Shown here in pieces: positions 36,149 to 45,774 of a stretch of DNA of 64,000 nucleotides. The stretch comes from Phyllobacteriaceae bacterium (lineage in GTDB: Bacteria > Pseudomonadota > Alphaproteobacteria > Rhizobiales > Rhizobiaceae): NCBI GenBank assembly GCA_002708825.1, contig PAPF01000039.1:79419-143418 (forward strand), in the 5' to 3' direction. The first letter of the stretch is position 1. Each line of letters begins with the position of its first letter. The notes beneath the pieces were generated by a model. That model was not told the DNA's origin and made no database searches. It was given only the letters and a program-made list of their open reading frames with translations. Position numbers and translations under genes: made by a program.

Positions 36149-38491
36149 ATGGCGTCGGCCCAGTCTCTCACCTTTCTTGTGCTTCTGTTGCCCTTTCTCG
36201 CGGCCGCGGTCGCACCGTTGCTTGTGCAAAGACTGAAGCACAACGCGGCCTGGCTCCTGGCGCTGGTGCCGTTGTTCAACCTGGTGCATTTCGCAGGTTT
36301 CCTGCCGGAAGTCGCCGCAGGCGGCGCCGTTACCGGCGGTTATGCCTGGGTGCCGGACTTCAACGTCAATTTCTCCTGGTATCTCGACGGCCTGTCGCTG
36401 ACATTCGCGCTGCTGGTCACCGGCATCGGCGCGCTGATCGTCCTCTATGCCGGCGGATACCTGAAAGGGCATGAGGACCAGGGGCGGTTCTTCTCCTTCA
36501 TCCTGATGTTCATGGGGGCGATGCAGGGCCTTGTCGTCGCCGACAACTTCCTGACGCTCTTCGTCTTCTGGGAACTGACCTCGATCACCTCCTTCCTGCT
36601 GATCGGTTTCGACCATTCCCGCGAGGCATCGCGCCGGGCCGCCATCCAGGCGCTGGTGGTCACCGGCCTGGGCGGCCTGTCGCTGCTCGCCGGCCTGCTG
36701 GTCATCTGGAACATCACCGGCGTCTCGGAACTGTCGCTGCTGCTGGCGACCGGCGACACGCTGCGCGAAAGCCCGTTCTACCTGGCCGCCTTCCTGCTGA
36801 TCCTGGGCGGCGCATTCACCAAGTCGGCGCAGTTCCCGCTGCACTTCTGGCTGCCCAATGCCATGGAAGCGCCCACGCCGGTTTCCGCCTACCTCCATTC
36901 CGCGACCATGGTGAAGGCCGGCGTCTACCTGCTGATGCGTCTCAACCCCGTCATGGGCGAGACCGCCTTGTGGGAAACGGTTCTGCCGGTTTTCGGCGGC
37001 GCGACTTTGCTCGTCGGCACGCTTCTGGCCGTGCGCCAGACAGACCTGAAGCTGATGCTGGCCTACACCACCGTCGCATCGCTGGGCCTCCTCGTCATGC
37101 TGACCGGCTTCGGCAGCGAACAGGCGATTGCCGGCGCGGTGCTCTACCTGATCGCCCATTCCATGTTCAAGGGCGGCCTGTTCATGGTGGCCGGTCTTGT
37201 CGACCACGAATCCGGGACCCGCGACATCACCCGGCTCGGCGGCCTGCGCAAGGCGATGCCCGTCAGCTTCGCTGCCGCGCTGCTCGCCGCCCTCTCCATG
37301 GGCGGCCTTCCGCCCTTCTTCGGCTTCCTCGCCAAGGAGGAAATGTACTACGCACTCGCCAAGGGTGACCCGTGGAGCCTTGCCGTGCTCGCGACTGCCG
37401 TCGCCGGCAATGCGCTGATGTTCGTCATCGGCTTCGCAGTGGCGCTCAAGCCGTTCCTCGGCGAACCGGTGGAAACGCCGAAACATGCCCATGAGGGGCC
37501 GGTCCTGCTCTGGCTCGGGCCGCTGACCCTGGGCATTCTCGGCCTCGGCGCGGCACTGTTTTCCGGTTTCAGCCATCATGCCTTCTCCACGCCGATGGCA
37601 AGCGCCGTCGCCGGCGTCGCCGTGCCGGTCGAGATCACCGTCGTTCCCCATGCCGGCGCCGCGCTTTACCTGTCGCTGGCCACCGTTGCACTCGGCATCG
37701 TCCTCTATCTTGGGCTGGACCGGCTGCGCGCCGCCATGGCGGGCCTGCTTGCGGCCATCGGCTGGGGTCCGGACCAGGGCTTCGACCAGGTCATGCGCGG
37801 CCTCGTGCGGCTGTCCGGCGGCCTGACGCGGGTCATCCATAACGGCCGCATGGAAGTCTACATGACGGTGACCTTTGCCGGCATCGCGCTGGCGCTGATC
37901 CTGCCCATGTGGCTTTTCTCCGAAGGGCCTGCCATGCCGGCCTTCCCGGACATGCCCTTCTACGAGTGGACGATCCTGATCATCGCGGCCATCGGCATCG
38001 GCGCGGTCATCAGCGCCAGGAACCGCCTGACGGCAATCGTCTCGCTCGGCATCCAGGGATTTGCCGTCGCGGTCATCTTCATGCTGCTGGGCGCGCCGGA
38101 CCTGTCCTTCACCCAGTTCATGGTGGAAACGCTTTCGGTCGTCATTCTCGCGCTCGTCATGACCCGGCTGCGGCTGTCGCCGGCCGATCACCGCCCGACC
38201 GGCGAGAAACTGGTGGACATGGCGATTGCCGGCGCGGCCGGCGCGGGTCTCGGCCTTGTGCTGCTGAAGATCACGCAGATCCCGTTCAACACGGAACTGA
38301 CGGATTTCTTCAACACCTATGCGCGCGCCATCGCCCATGGCCGCAACATCGTCAACGTCATTCTCGTCGATTTCCGCGGGCTGGATACGCTGGGCGAGAT
38401 CGCCGTTGTCATGATCACCGGCCTGGCCATCCTCGCACTGATCCGAATCCGCAAGCCGCGGCGCACTGACGCCGTGGCAGGAGAGGGATAA
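36149..38491 (+). CDS. mrpA: Na+/H+ antiporter subunit A
   Basis: 780 residues, almost entirely membrane helices. Subunit A of the Mrp/Mnh/Pha multi-subunit cation/proton antiporter, related to complex I NuoL. Seen: [60 protein letters not shown] (the proton-channel signature with the key glutamate and lysines), and a C-terminal domain with [22 protein letters not shown]. First gene of a seven-gene operon. Subunit B is separate, not fused as in some rhizobial Pha systems. Confidence 0.95.
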   Translation: MASAQSLTFLVLLLPFLAAAVAPLLVQRLKHNAAWLLALVPLFNLVHFAGFLPEVAAGGAVTGGYAWVPDFNVNFSWYLDGLSLTFALLVTGIGALIVLYAGGYLKGHEDQGRFFSFILMFMGAMQGLVVADNFLTLFVFWELTSITSFLLIGFDHSREASRRAAIQALVVTGLGGLSLLAGLLVIWNITGVSELSLLLATGDTLRESPFYLAAFLLILGGAFTKSAQFPLHFWLPNAMEAPTPVSAYLHSATMVKAGVYLLMRLNPVMGETALWETVLPVFGGATLLVGTLLAVRQTDLKLMLAYTTVASLGLLVMLTGFGSEQAIAGAVLYLIAHSMFKGGLFMVAGLVDHESGTRDITRLGGLRKAMPVSFAAALLAALSMGGLPPFFGFLAKEEMYYALAKGDPWSLAVLATAVAGNALMFVIGFAVALKPFLGEPVETPKHAHEGPVLLWLGPLTLGILGLGAALFSGFSHHAFSTPMASAVAGVAVPVEITVVPHAGAALYLSLATVALGIVLYLGLDRLRAAMAGLLAAIGWGPDQGFDQVMRGLVRLSGGLTRVIHNGRMEVYMTVTFAGIALALILPMWLFSEGPAMPAFPDMPFYEWTILIIAAIGIGAVISARNRLTAIVSLGIQGFAVAVIFMLLGAPDLSFTQFMVETLSVVILALVMTRLRLSPADHRPTGEKLVDMAIAGAAGAGLGLVLLKITQIPFNTELTDFFNTYARAIAHGRNIVNVILVDFRGLDTLGEIAVVMITGLAILALIRIRKPRRTDAVAGEG

Positions 38492-38495
38492 GACC

Positions 38496-38915
38496 ATGCG
38501 CACGATCATCTTCCGCACCGTTGCGCCTTATCTCGCAAGCCTGATGGTGCTGTTCTCGATCTTTGTCCTGCTGCGCGGCCACAACGAGCCGGGTGGCGGA
38601 TTCATCGGCGGGCTGATCGCGGCTTCGGCCTTTGCGATCTACGGTATCGCCTGTGGCGTGTCGCCGGTGCGCCGCGCCATGTATTTTCATCCGATGGCCA
38701 TTTCCGGTTTTGGCCTGTTCATGGCCGCCATGGCGGGTATCGCGTCGTTCTTTGTCGCAGTCCCCTTCCTGACCGGCCTCTGGGCGGAACCGGAAGTGTT
38801 CGGGGTGGAACTTGCCCTTTCGACGACGCTCGTCTTCGACATAGGCGTCTACCTGGTGGTGGTCGGCTCGATCACGTCGATCGCCCTGGCCCTGGAAGAA
38901 AGGGAGGACGACTGA
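38496..38915 (+). CDS. mrpB: Na+/H+ antiporter subunit B
   Basis: 139 residues with four membrane helices; [21 protein letters not shown] is the hallmark of MrpB. Begins 4 bases after mrpA, and mrpC starts on its stop codon (TGATG). Confidence 0.94.
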   Translation: MRTIIFRTVAPYLASLMVLFSIFVLLRGHNEPGGGFIGGLIAASAFAIYGIACGVSPVRRAMYFHPMAISGFGLFMAAMAGIASFFVAVPFLTGLWAEPEVFGVELALSTTLVFDIGVYLVVVGSITSIALALEEREDD

Positions 38916-39292
38916 TGGAAACCGCGCTGTCCGTGCTCGTCGGCCTTTTCTTCACAGTCTCGATCTATCTGCTTCTCTCCAGGCACACGATCCGCATCCT
39001 GCTCGGCGTGGTTCTGCTTGGCAATGCCGTGAACCTTCTGATTTTCACGGCCGGACGTGTCCTGCGTGAAACACCGCCGATCATTCCGGAAGAATTCTAC
39101 ACCCCGCCCACGGAGGTGGCCAATGCGCTGCCCCAGGCGCTGATCCTGACCGCGATCGTGATTTCCTTTTCCTTCTTTGCCATTCTCCTGGTGCTGGCCT
39201 ATCGCGCCTATCAGGATATCGGCACCGACGACACCGATGAAATGCGTCTGGCCGAACCGGAAGGCGACCGCTTGCCGCCGCTAGGATATTGA
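38915..39292 (+). CDS. mrpC: Na+/H+ antiporter subunit C
   Basis: 125 residues, three helices, NuoK-like; LLSRHTIRILLGVVLLGNAVNLLIF and ALPQALILTAIVISFS are diagnostic. Translationally coupled to mrpB by a TGATG junction. Confidence 0.94.
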   Translation: METALSVLVGLFFTVSIYLLLSRHTIRILLGVVLLGNAVNLLIFTAGRVLRETPPIIPEEFYTPPTEVANALPQALILTAIVISFSFFAILLVLAYRAYQDIGTDDTDEMRLAEPEGDRLPPLGY

Positions 39293-39299
39293 GGGTCAG

Positions 39300-40868
39300 A
39301 TGGCTGCTCCCGCAGAAAAAACCGTCGATCTTGCACAGGCCATGGTGGTCGAGCCGGTGGCTGCGGCCGATTGGCTGGTCATTGCCCCTGTGGTCATTCC
39401 GATCGTTTTCGGCGCCGCGCTGCTCATGTTCCGAAAGGAAACCTGGCAGCATGCAACAGTGGCTGTCATCGCCTTCGCATTGCTGGGTCTTGCCGATCTC
39501 GCTCTGCTTTTGCGCGTGATGGAAGACGGCCCGATCGTGATGACCATGGGCCGCTGGCTGCCGCCATTCGGAATCACCTTCCAGGCCGATGCGCTGGGCG
39601 CAAGCCTTGCCGCTGCCGCCGGCATCGTTTCCTTCGCCGGCGTCCTCTTCTCGGTGCGTGACATCGACACGACAGGGCGGCGCTACGGCTTCTACACGTT
39701 CTTCCTGCTCATGGTGGGCGGCGTGCATGGCGCTTTCCTTACAGGAGACATCTTCAACCTTTATGTCTGGTTCGAGGTGCTGCTGATCGCCTCCTTCGGC
39801 CTTCTCGTTCTCGGTTCGGAACACGAACAGATCGATGGCGCGGTCAAGTACGCCTTCCTGAACCTTGTGGCCACGACGCTGTTCCTCATCTCCATCGGGC
39901 TTCTCTATGGCGCGTTCGGAACATTGAACATGGCGGATCTGACCACGAGGATTGCCGCTGGCGACCATGACGCACCGGTGATGACGCTGGCCACGCTATT
40001 CCTGTTTGCGCTCGCCATGAAGGCCGCAGCCTTTCCGGTCAATTTCTGGCTTCCCGCCTCCTATCACACGCCGCGTATCATCGTCTCCGCCCTGTTTGCA
40101 GGCCTGCTGACCAAGGTCGGCGTCTATGCGCTCCTGCGCGTGCTGGTCATGCTATTCCCCGGCGAGCGCGACATCCTGGCGCTGACCATCGCCTGGGTGG
40201 CGGGCCTGACCATGATACTCGGCATCCTCGGTGCGCTGGCCCAGTCGGATCTGCGGCGTGCGATGGGTTTCATCGTCATTTCCGGCATCGGCGTCATGCT
40301 GGCCGGCCTTGCGCTCGGCAGCGAACTCGGGCTGTCGGCGGCCATTTTCTACGCGGTCCACTCGATGATCGCGATGACCGCCATCTACATGCTGGTCGGT
40401 CTGATGGGCGAGGCAGGCGGATCTGTTTCCCTCCATAGCCTTGCCGGCCTCTACCGCGCGCATCCCTTCATGGCGGCGCTGGCGCTTGTCCTGTTCTTCG
40501 CCGTGGCGGGCCTGCCGCCTTTCTCCGGCGTCTGGCCCAAGGTCTTCGTGGTCAAGGCCTCGCTGGACGTGGGCGCCTGGTGGCTGGCCTTCGCGGTGCT
40601 GCTGACCGGCCTTCTGACGACCATCACGCTGGGCCGCATCTTCGCGCTCGCCTTCTGGCGCAACAGGGCCGATGAACCGGCCAGCATGGTGCCCGGCGAA
40701 CCGATGAACTGGAGCGCCTACATGCCCGTCCTCATCCTCACCGCGGCCGTGGTGGCGATCGGCTTCTACCCGCAACCGCTCCTCGATGTTGCCAATGCCG
40801 CCGCCCGCTCCATCCTGTATTCATCCGGTTATGTGGACGCGGTCCTGCCGGCGGGAGGTGGCGCATGA
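39300..40868 (+). CDS. mrpD: Na+/H+ antiporter subunit D
   Basis: 522 residues, about fourteen helices, related to complex I NuoM/NuoN. Shows YVWFEVLLIASFGLLVLG (essential glutamate), KAAAFPVNFWLPASYHTPRIIVSALFAGLLTKVGVYAL, and AGLPPFSGVWPKVFV. It is the second proton-pumping unit beside mrpA. The mrpE start overlaps its stop. Confidence 0.95.
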   Translation: MAAPAEKTVDLAQAMVVEPVAAADWLVIAPVVIPIVFGAALLMFRKETWQHATVAVIAFALLGLADLALLLRVMEDGPIVMTMGRWLPPFGITFQADALGASLAAAAGIVSFAGVLFSVRDIDTTGRRYGFYTFFLLMVGGVHGAFLTGDIFNLYVWFEVLLIASFGLLVLGSEHEQIDGAVKYAFLNLVATTLFLISIGLLYGAFGTLNMADLTTRIAAGDHDAPVMTLATLFLFALAMKAAAFPVNFWLPASYHTPRIIVSALFAGLLTKVGVYALLRVLVMLFPGERDILALTIAWVAGLTMILGILGALAQSDLRRAMGFIVISGIGVMLAGLALGSELGLSAAIFYAVHSMIAMTAIYMLVGLMGEAGGSVSLHSLAGLYRAHPFMAALALVLFFAVAGLPPFSGVWPKVFVVKASLDVGAWWLAFAVLLTGLLTTITLGRIFALAFWRNRADEPASMVPGEPMNWSAYMPVLILTAAVVAIGFYPQPLLDVANAAARSILYSSGYVDAVLPAGGGA

Positions 40869-41338
40869 ACCTCTACCTGATCAATATCCTGCTTGCCTTG
40901 ACCTGGGGGCTGATGTCCGGGTCCTTTTCGCTTATCAACCTGGTATTCGGCTTCTTCCTGGGAATGGGCGCGCTTTACCTCATCCGCGAGCAGGTCGGGT
41001 CGCTGGGCTATTTCCAGCGCGCAGGCCGCGTGCTTTCCCTGGCGTGGCTGTTCCTTTACGAACTCGTCCTGTCGGCCTGGAAGGTCGCGGTCATGGTCGT
41101 TTCGCCGGACATGAAGCTCAAGCCCGGCATCTTCGCCTATCCGCTCATGGTTGACCGCGATTCCGAAATCAAGCTGCTGGCGAACCTGATCACGCTGACG
41201 CCGGGCACGCTTTCGGTCGATGTTTCGGAAGACCGCTCCGTTCTCTACGTGCACGCCCTCGACTGCTCCGATCCGGATTCGACCAGGGCCGCAATCGCCG
41301 AGGGATTTGAGCGCAAGATCATGGAGGCGTTCCGGTGA
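40865..41338 (+). CDS. mrpE: Na+/H+ antiporter subunit E
   Basis: 157 residues, two membrane helices then a soluble tail. [27 protein letters not shown] is the conserved MrpE block. ATGA overlap with mrpD and GTGA overlap with mrpF. Confidence 0.93.
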   Translation: MNLYLINILLALTWGLMSGSFSLINLVFGFFLGMGALYLIREQVGSLGYFQRAGRVLSLAWLFLYELVLSAWKVAVMVVSPDMKLKPGIFAYPLMVDRDSEIKLLANLITLTPGTLSVDVSEDRSVLYVHALDCSDPDSTRAAIAEGFERKIMEAFR

Positions 41339-41667
41339 CACCGCACCAGGTTTTTCTCGATGCCGCCGAACTGATTGCGCTGGCGCTTCTCAGCGCGACG
41401 TTCCTTCTGACGGTCTACCGTGTGGTGCGTGGCCCCACGCTGCCTGACCGGATCCTCGGGCTGGACATGCTCGTGGTCTCCGCCATCGGCTTCATCGCCG
41501 TGATCGGGATCCGGACGGGCTACACCCTCTATGTCGATATCGCGATTGCGCTGGGCCTGGTCGGCTTCCTCGCGACGGTGGCCTTTGCGCGCTTCGTGAT
41601 GGCGCGCGGCAGGACCGAAACGGAGTCCGGTGCCGAGACGGAAGCGAAGTCCGGGAGCAAGTCATGA
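41335..41667 (+). CDS. mrpF: Na+/H+ antiporter subunit F
   Basis: 110 residues from a GTG overlapping the mrpE stop. Three helices with [18 protein letters not shown], the MrpF signature. The tail is short, charged and low in complexity ([16 protein letters not shown]). Confidence 0.92.
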   Translation: MTPHQVFLDAAELIALALLSATFLLTVYRVVRGPTLPDRILGLDMLVVSAIGFIAVIGIRTGYTLYVDIAIALGLVGFLATVAFARFVMARGRTETESGAETEAKSGSKS

Positions 41668-42017
41668 TAGAGATCTTGTCCTACTACGTGACGGGTGTTT
41701 TCCTGATCATCGGAGCGGCCTTTTCGCTGGTTGCAGCCATCGGGATCAATCGTTTGCCCGATATCTACAGCCGCACGCATGCTGCGTCCAAGGCGGGGAC
41801 GCTGGGCTCCTGCCTCATGCTGATCGCGCTGGCGATCTATGCCGAGGATGCCGGCACGACCTTGCGCGCCCTGGCCGGTGTCGTCTTCTTCCTGCTGACC
41901 GCGCCGATTTCATCGCACCTTCTCGGCAAGGCGTCCTATGCCGTCGGTTATCCGATGTGGAAGGGCTCCGTCCTGGACGAGATGCCGCCGGAAGCCCGCA
42001 TCAATCGCGGGTCCTGA
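41664..42017 (+). CDS. mrpG: Na+/H+ antiporter subunit G
   Basis: 117 residues, three helices, with [25 protein letters not shown] typical of MrpG. Last gene of the mrp operon, overlapping mrpF by 4 bases. The operon exports sodium (or potassium) in exchange for protons and supports growth in salt and at high pH, in line with the betaine genes in the same window. Confidence 0.93.
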   Translation: MIEILSYYVTGVFLIIGAAFSLVAAIGINRLPDIYSRTHAASKAGTLGSCLMLIALAIYAEDAGTTLRALAGVVFFLLTAPISSHLLGKASYAVGYPMWKGSVLDEMPPEARINRGS

Positions 42018-42314
42018 GCCACGTTTGCCTGCGGCTTTGTATCTGAAAATTGAATAGCAGGATTTTATAAATTGTTCAATTTTGCCTGTTTCCTTGCAAC
42101 AATCATTCCGTGCACAACTTGTGTTTTCCGTTGATTGTGGTCCTGAACACTAGATCTCTACAAATGAGCAAGAAAATTACAAATTCTTAGTCTTGCATTT
42201 TTTTATGTACGGGCAATATATGGTGGTGTCGCTGCGAGTCGGTATCATAATGCGAAATACCTGCCCGGTTCGCTGACGCAATAAAAACAATGTGTAACGA
42301 TTGGGGCAATTCAA
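42018..42314 (+). promoter_or_regulatory. AT-rich mucR leader with long inverted repeat
   Basis: A 297-base gap without a gene, clearly more AT-rich than its surroundings. AAAATTGAA (42046-42054) and TTCAATTTT (42075-42083) form a perfect 9-bp inverted repeat 20 bases apart. Further runs of A and T and T-A steps follow up to 42300. MucR proteins bind degenerate AT-rich DNA, so this is a likely site of autoregulation. Promoter boxes are not clear. Confidence 0.45.
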
Positions 42315-42746
42315 ATGGAAAACACACCAGCTTCCGAGGCAGCGGTCGATAACCTTATCGAACTGACTGCCGATGTGGTGGCGGCCTATGTCAGCAACAA
42401 TGTGGTGCCGGTAACAGAACTGCCGGTGCTGATTGCTGATGTCCATGCCGCGCTTGGCCGCGCCGGCGGCATGCATGGAGAGACGGCTCAAGTCGTCGAG
42501 AAGCAGAAGCCGGCCGTCAACCCGAAGAAATCTGTTCATGACGATTACATCGTCTGCCTTGAAGACGGCAAGAAGTTCAAGTCACTCAAGCGTCATCTCA
42601 TGACCCATTACGGGCTGACGCCGGAGGCCTACCGGGAAAAGTGGGGCCTTGACCCCAACTATCCGATGGTTGCGCCGAATTATGCGGCAGCGCGGTCGCG
42701 CCTTGCCAAGGAAATGGGCCTGGGCCGCAAGCCGAAGGGCAAGTAA
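42315..42746 (+). CDS. mucR: MucR/Ros-family transcriptional regulator
   Basis: 143 residues. N-terminal helical oligomerisation part (about residues 5-50), then the Ros/MucR zinc finger with [35 protein letters not shown], where Cys, Asp and two His coordinate zinc, and a basic tail. MucR acts as an H-NS-like silencer of exopolysaccharide, motility and virulence-type genes in rhizobia and Brucella. No other gene follows in the same direction; a hairpin ends the unit. Confidence 0.95.
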   Translation: MENTPASEAAVDNLIELTADVVAAYVSNNVVPVTELPVLIADVHAALGRAGGMHGETAQVVEKQKPAVNPKKSVHDDYIVCLEDGKKFKSLKRHLMTHYGLTPEAYREKWGLDPNYPMVAPNYAAARSRLAKEMGLGRKPKGK

Positions 42747-42774
42747 GGCGCACGGCGCGATCCGGATTGTGGAC

Positions 42775-42812
42775 AGAGCCGGGCAGGTCAGGTCGACCGT
42801 CCGGCTCTTTCA
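42775..42812. terminator. Hairpin after mucR
   Basis: AGAGCCGG (42775-42782) pairs with CCGGCTCT (42801-42808) around an 18-base loop, followed by TTCATTTT. It overlaps the last codons of the convergent small gene, so it may end both transcripts. Confidence 0.55.
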
Positions 42813-43096
42813 TTTTGTGCGACCCGGTCCGGTCTCCGCCCCTCCGTTTCCGCAATGGCGTCGCGCAGGTGCTTGAGCGCGATGTGGCGATTGAGGTCGT
42901 AGCTCCAGTGCCCCCGCAGGCCTTTCTGCCTTTCCCGTTCGAGCAGGCGCTCGACACGGGCTCTGGTCGGCTGCATTTTTTCCTGGCTGTTCGCATCGAT
43001 GCCGCAGGTCGCAGCCGCGCATAGCGCCAGCGCGTTGCGCCGCTCCCGCTCCTTGTTCTCCATGAATGCGCGCGCCTGCGCGGCGAGATCCGTCAT
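42788..43096 (-). CDS. Small conserved cytoplasmic protein
   Basis: 102 residues from ATG 43096, where a GGAG lies at 43103-43106; an in-frame ATG at 43102 abuts it. Mostly charged and helical: a front helix with QARAFMENKERERRNALALCAAATCGID, a middle with RVERLLERERQKGLRGHWSYDLNRHIALKHLRDAIAE. I recognise the style from rhizobial genomes but cannot name a family or function. It diverges from the DnaA-like gene. Confidence 0.7.
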   Translation of the reverse strand: MTDLAAQARAFMENKERERRNALALCAAATCGIDANSQEKMQPTRARVERLLERERQKGLRGHWSYDLNRHIALKHLRDAIAETEGRRPDRVAQNERAGRST

Positions 43097-43214
43097 GTCC
43101 ATCTCCGTCCGTGGTGACCGGACGATCATCCTGGTGCCGCACCGCACCCATGTGGACAAGCTGCTGCGCCCGCCCGCCTGTCTTTTTGTTCCCGTTATGT
43201 TCACACCGTGGCAG

Positions 43215-43250
43215 CCCTTCGGTATAAGGAAAATATACCTGTACGAAGGG
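43215..43250. promoter_or_regulatory. Nested inverted repeats between divergent genes
   Basis: CCCTTCG (43215-43221) is the complement of CGAAGGG (43244-43250). Within it GGTATA (43221-43226) and TATACC (43234-43239) flank 7 bases. The element lies between the 102-residue gene and the DnaA-like gene and reaches the RBS of the latter, so it could be an operator for either or an mRNA hairpin. Confidence 0.4.
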
Positions 43251-43260
43251 AGTGCGGATC

Positions 43261-43725
43261 GTGGCGCATGCGTTGGAAATCGAAAACGGTGAGACGGGCA
43301 GGGCGGATTGGGCAGCCGCCATGCGGAATATGCCGGGCAAGGCCCTGCATCGCTTCGGGCCATCAGTTGCCATGCCGAAACGGCGTGACGAATACGCCGC
43401 GGCAGTCTGCGACGGCATGATCGACATGGTCTCCGAACTGTTCAACGTGCCAGGCAGGGAACTGCGGGCGCCGGGCAGGAACGTCACATCCGTCGTGCGC
43501 GTGCGCCAGCTGGCGATGTATGTGGCCCATGTTGCCCTGCAATTGACCATGGGGGAGGTGGGCAAGGGATTTGGCAGGGACCGGACCACCGTGGTCCATT
43601 CCTGCCACCTGATCGAGGACCTGCGCGACGATGCCGACTTCGACGCCGTTGCCGGCCGGGTGGAGTACCTGGCGACCCGGCTTTTTGCCCGTGTACAGGA
43701 GGAGGATGGCAATGAAGCCGGATGA
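43261..43725 (+). CDS. DnaA domain IV-like DNA-binding protein
   Basis: 154 residues from a GTG at 43261 with AGGGAG 8 bases upstream; another GTG at 43252 sits too close to the RBS. The region from about residue 48 to 125 matches the C-terminal DnaA-box-binding domain: VVRVRQLAMYVAHVALQLTMGEVGKGFGRDRTTVVHSCHLIEDL, where GRD-x-TTV-x-H is the DnaA signature and the preceding helix is the MYLAR-type segment. The AAA+ domain is absent, so it is not an initiator; it may compete for DnaA boxes or regulate genes. The DUF6456 gene overlaps its end by 14 bases. Confidence 0.8.
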   Translation: MAHALEIENGETGRADWAAAMRNMPGKALHRFGPSVAMPKRRDEYAAAVCDGMIDMVSELFNVPGRELRAPGRNVTSVVRVRQLAMYVAHVALQLTMGEVGKGFGRDRTTVVHSCHLIEDLRDDADFDAVAGRVEYLATRLFARVQEEDGNEAG

Positions 43726-44509
43726 AGCGGAACGCCATCTCTTGCGCCTTCTCAAGCGTTTGCGGCAAGGGCCGGCCTGCCTGGCGCCAGCCGCCCTGCC
43801 AGACCGTGTGACGCTGCCGGGCCCGTCAGGCGGTTTGCTGAGCTTTCATCGCACAACCCTGGATGAAGCCTGCCGGTGGGGCTTCGTGGAGAGCAGGGAT
43901 GGCACCCGCGTGCGCCTGACCGCAAAAGGGCAGGCGAGGCTGGCGGCCGGTTCCCGCAAGGCAGCGACCGGCATGCCGGTCCGCTCCGCTCCGGTTCGGC
44001 GTACCCTGGTCAATCCGGCGGAATCGCCGCTGACCCTGCTGGCCCGCCGCCGTGGCCGCGATGGCCAGCCATTCTTGCGGCCCGAAGAGGTCGAGGCCGG
44101 CGAACGGCTCCGGTCCGATTGCGAGAAGGCACGCCTTCGCCCGCGCCTCGGCGCCAGTTGGGATGCGAATGCCGCGTCCCTGCGCGGCAGCGGAGCACCC
44201 GGTGGTCTTGATGACCTCACCGCTGCGGCGCTGGATGCACGCAGGCGGGTCGCCGCCGCCCTCGATGCGGCCGGTCCGGAACTGTCGGGCCTCCTGCTCG
44301 ATGTCTGCTGTTTCCTGAAAGGCCTGGAGCAGGTGGAACTGGAACGGCAATGGCCGCGCCGGTCGGCGAAACTGGTCCTCAAGACCGGCCTTTCGCTCCT
44401 TTCGCGCCATTACGGCATCGAGACGAACGAAGGCCGCGGCGCGGCGCGCGCGATCCTGCACTGGGGCACGGACGATTATCGCCCTGACCTTGAAACCGAC
44501 AGCGGGTGA
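43712..44509 (+). CDS. DUF6456 domain-containing protein
   Basis: 265 residues from ATG 43712, where AGGAGGAGG is 6 bases upstream; the ATG at 43706 lies directly on it. N-terminal winged-helix-like part with DEACRWGFVESRDGTRVRLTAKGQARL, then the DUF6456 core with SPLTLLARRRGRDGQPFLRPEEVEAGERLRSDCEKARLRPR and a C-terminal block with LLDVCCFLKGLEQVE and LSLLSRHYGI. Probably a DNA-associated regulator, judging from the helical region and its coupling to the DnaA-like gene. Function unknown. Confidence 0.82.
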   Translation: MKPDEAERHLLRLLKRLRQGPACLAPAALPDRVTLPGPSGGLLSFHRTTLDEACRWGFVESRDGTRVRLTAKGQARLAAGSRKAATGMPVRSAPVRRTLVNPAESPLTLLARRRGRDGQPFLRPEEVEAGERLRSDCEKARLRPRLGASWDANAASLRGSGAPGGLDDLTAAALDARRRVAAALDAAGPELSGLLLDVCCFLKGLEQVELERQWPRRSAKLVLKTGLSLLSRHYGIETNEGRGAARAILHWGTDDYRPDLETDSG

Positions 44510-44528
44510 GGCAGCAGAAGGGGCCGTG

Positions 44529-44966
44529 TCAGCCGTTCATACGGCTTTCGGCTTCGCGCCGGATGCGCGCGATCATGGCGCGTACGCCATTGGCCCGCTG
44601 CGGGGTCAGGTGTTCGTCGAGGCCGAGTTCGCGCAGCGTTCCCTCGGCATCGGTGGCAAGGATTTCGCTGGCATGCTTGCCGGAATGCAATGCCAGCATG
44701 ATCGCCACCAGTCCGCGCACGATATGGGCATCGGAATCGGCGCGGAAATCGATGACCGGATCGGGGCCGGGGCCGGCATCGGTGACGAGCCACACCTGGC
44801 TGACGCATCCCTGCACCTTGTTGGCGTCGCTGTGTTCGGCCTCGGTGATCGGCGGCAGTTCGCGCCCGAGGTCGATGACATAGCGATACCGCTCTTCCCA
44901 GTCATCGAGAAAGGAAAAGTCCTCGCGGATGGAATCGATGGTCGGCAGGGTCTTTGTTTCGCTCAT
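44529..44966 (-). CDS. sufE: SufE-family Fe-S assembly protein
   Basis: 145 residues from ATG 44966. SufE carries sulfur from the cysteine desulfurase SufS to the scaffold. The sulfur-accepting cysteine is in VQGCVSQVWLV, and DWEERYRYVIDLGRELPPI and LGLDEHLTPQRANGVRAM complete the family pattern. It stands apart from any suf operon here. Confidence 0.92.
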   Translation of the reverse strand: MSETKTLPTIDSIREDFSFLDDWEERYRYVIDLGRELPPITEAEHSDANKVQGCVSQVWLVTDAGPGPDPVIDFRADSDAHIVRGLVAIMLALHSGKHASEILATDAEGTLRELGLDEHLTPQRANGVRAMIARIRREAESRMNG

Positions 44967-45042
44967 ACCCCGCATATAGCGCACCGCTTGGCCGGATTGA
45001 ACAGGCCATGGCGCATTGCGGAAAGAAAAGGTGTCGCGCGGC

Positions 45043-45351
45043 CTATCGCGCCACGGTTCCGGTATGGACGGTATCGTCGGGAGCGGCAGCGGACTGGCCG
45101 AGGGCCTCATAGGCGGCGCGGGCCGCCACGCGGGCCCTTTCTGTCACGGTTGCGGCCAGGTCGCGCCCACGTTCGCAGGCTTCGGGATTGCGCTCGCAGA
45201 TGCGGCTCAGGTCGCCCACCACCTCGCGCGCGGCCGACACCGCTTCCACCGGGCTGGAGAGGTCCACCGGACCGATGGACCCGTCTCCGTCCAGCGGAAT
45301 GACGAGCAGGGCCAGGGTGCCCCAGAACGCCAATCTCAACAAACCGAACAT
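45043..45351 (-). CDS. DUF5330-like small exported protein
   Basis: 102 residues. The N-terminal hydrophobic segment (residues 1-20) is a signal peptide or anchor. The body has a conserved-looking VSAAREVVGDLSRICERNPEACERGRDLAATVTERAR with two cysteines that could form a disulfide. It fits the small DUF5330 proteins of rhizobia. Function unknown. Confidence 0.65.
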   Translation of the reverse strand: MFGLLRLAFWGTLALLVIPLDGDGSIGPVDLSSPVEAVSAAREVVGDLSRICERNPEACERGRDLAATVTERARVAARAAYEALGQSAAAPDDTVHTGTVAR

Positions 45352-45774
45352 AAGCCTGACCTCTGCACTGGCGCCGCGCGTCCCGTTCTTCCGGATGCGG
45401 CTCGAATTCCTGTGCCGATCCCTACACGCTTGCCATCAAGACCGGTTTTCGAAGGCCGTGTGGATTTGATCCGTGTTTTCGTCAAATGCCGATATCCGGC
45501 ATTTTCATCGAATTTGATGCGAATTCATCCGAACGAGTGAGCAATCGCTTAACCGCGAAAGCCTTGGGAACGCCGCTTCTTGAGAACCTGCGGGAGTGCG
45601 GGCCAAGGGTTCGGCGCCTTCCGGGCCGCTGCCTTTACCTCTTGTTGACCATGACGCGAAACGGCCGGCAAATCGGGTTGTCCGTCCCGTTTGCCGCGTA
45701 TCCGGGGCTTCGGCTTATCCTTTCCTTAAAGCATAGGTGGCAGTTTCGGCTGTGCCCTCCGGGCAAGCGTGATC
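45352..45774 (+). promoter_or_regulatory. Leader of histidine kinase with CtrA-like box
   Basis: 423 bases without a gene. TTAT (45715-45718), seven bases, TTAA (45726-45729) is one mismatch from the CtrA consensus TTAA-N7-TTAA and lies 45 bases before the kinase ATG. A further TTAACC at about 45549-45554 is a half-site. Several direct and inverted AATTTGATG/GAATTCATC-like sequences lie around 45500-45530. No terminator or small ORF is convincing. Confidence 0.45.

Noticed and set aside
35930..38518. Very long open frame on the minus strand through mrpA (part of a 997-codon frame)
   Set aside because: Antisense to the clear mrpA gene, Gln/Glu/His-rich composition typical of shadow frames in GC-rich DNA. 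Only its last 134 codons (msrB) are real.
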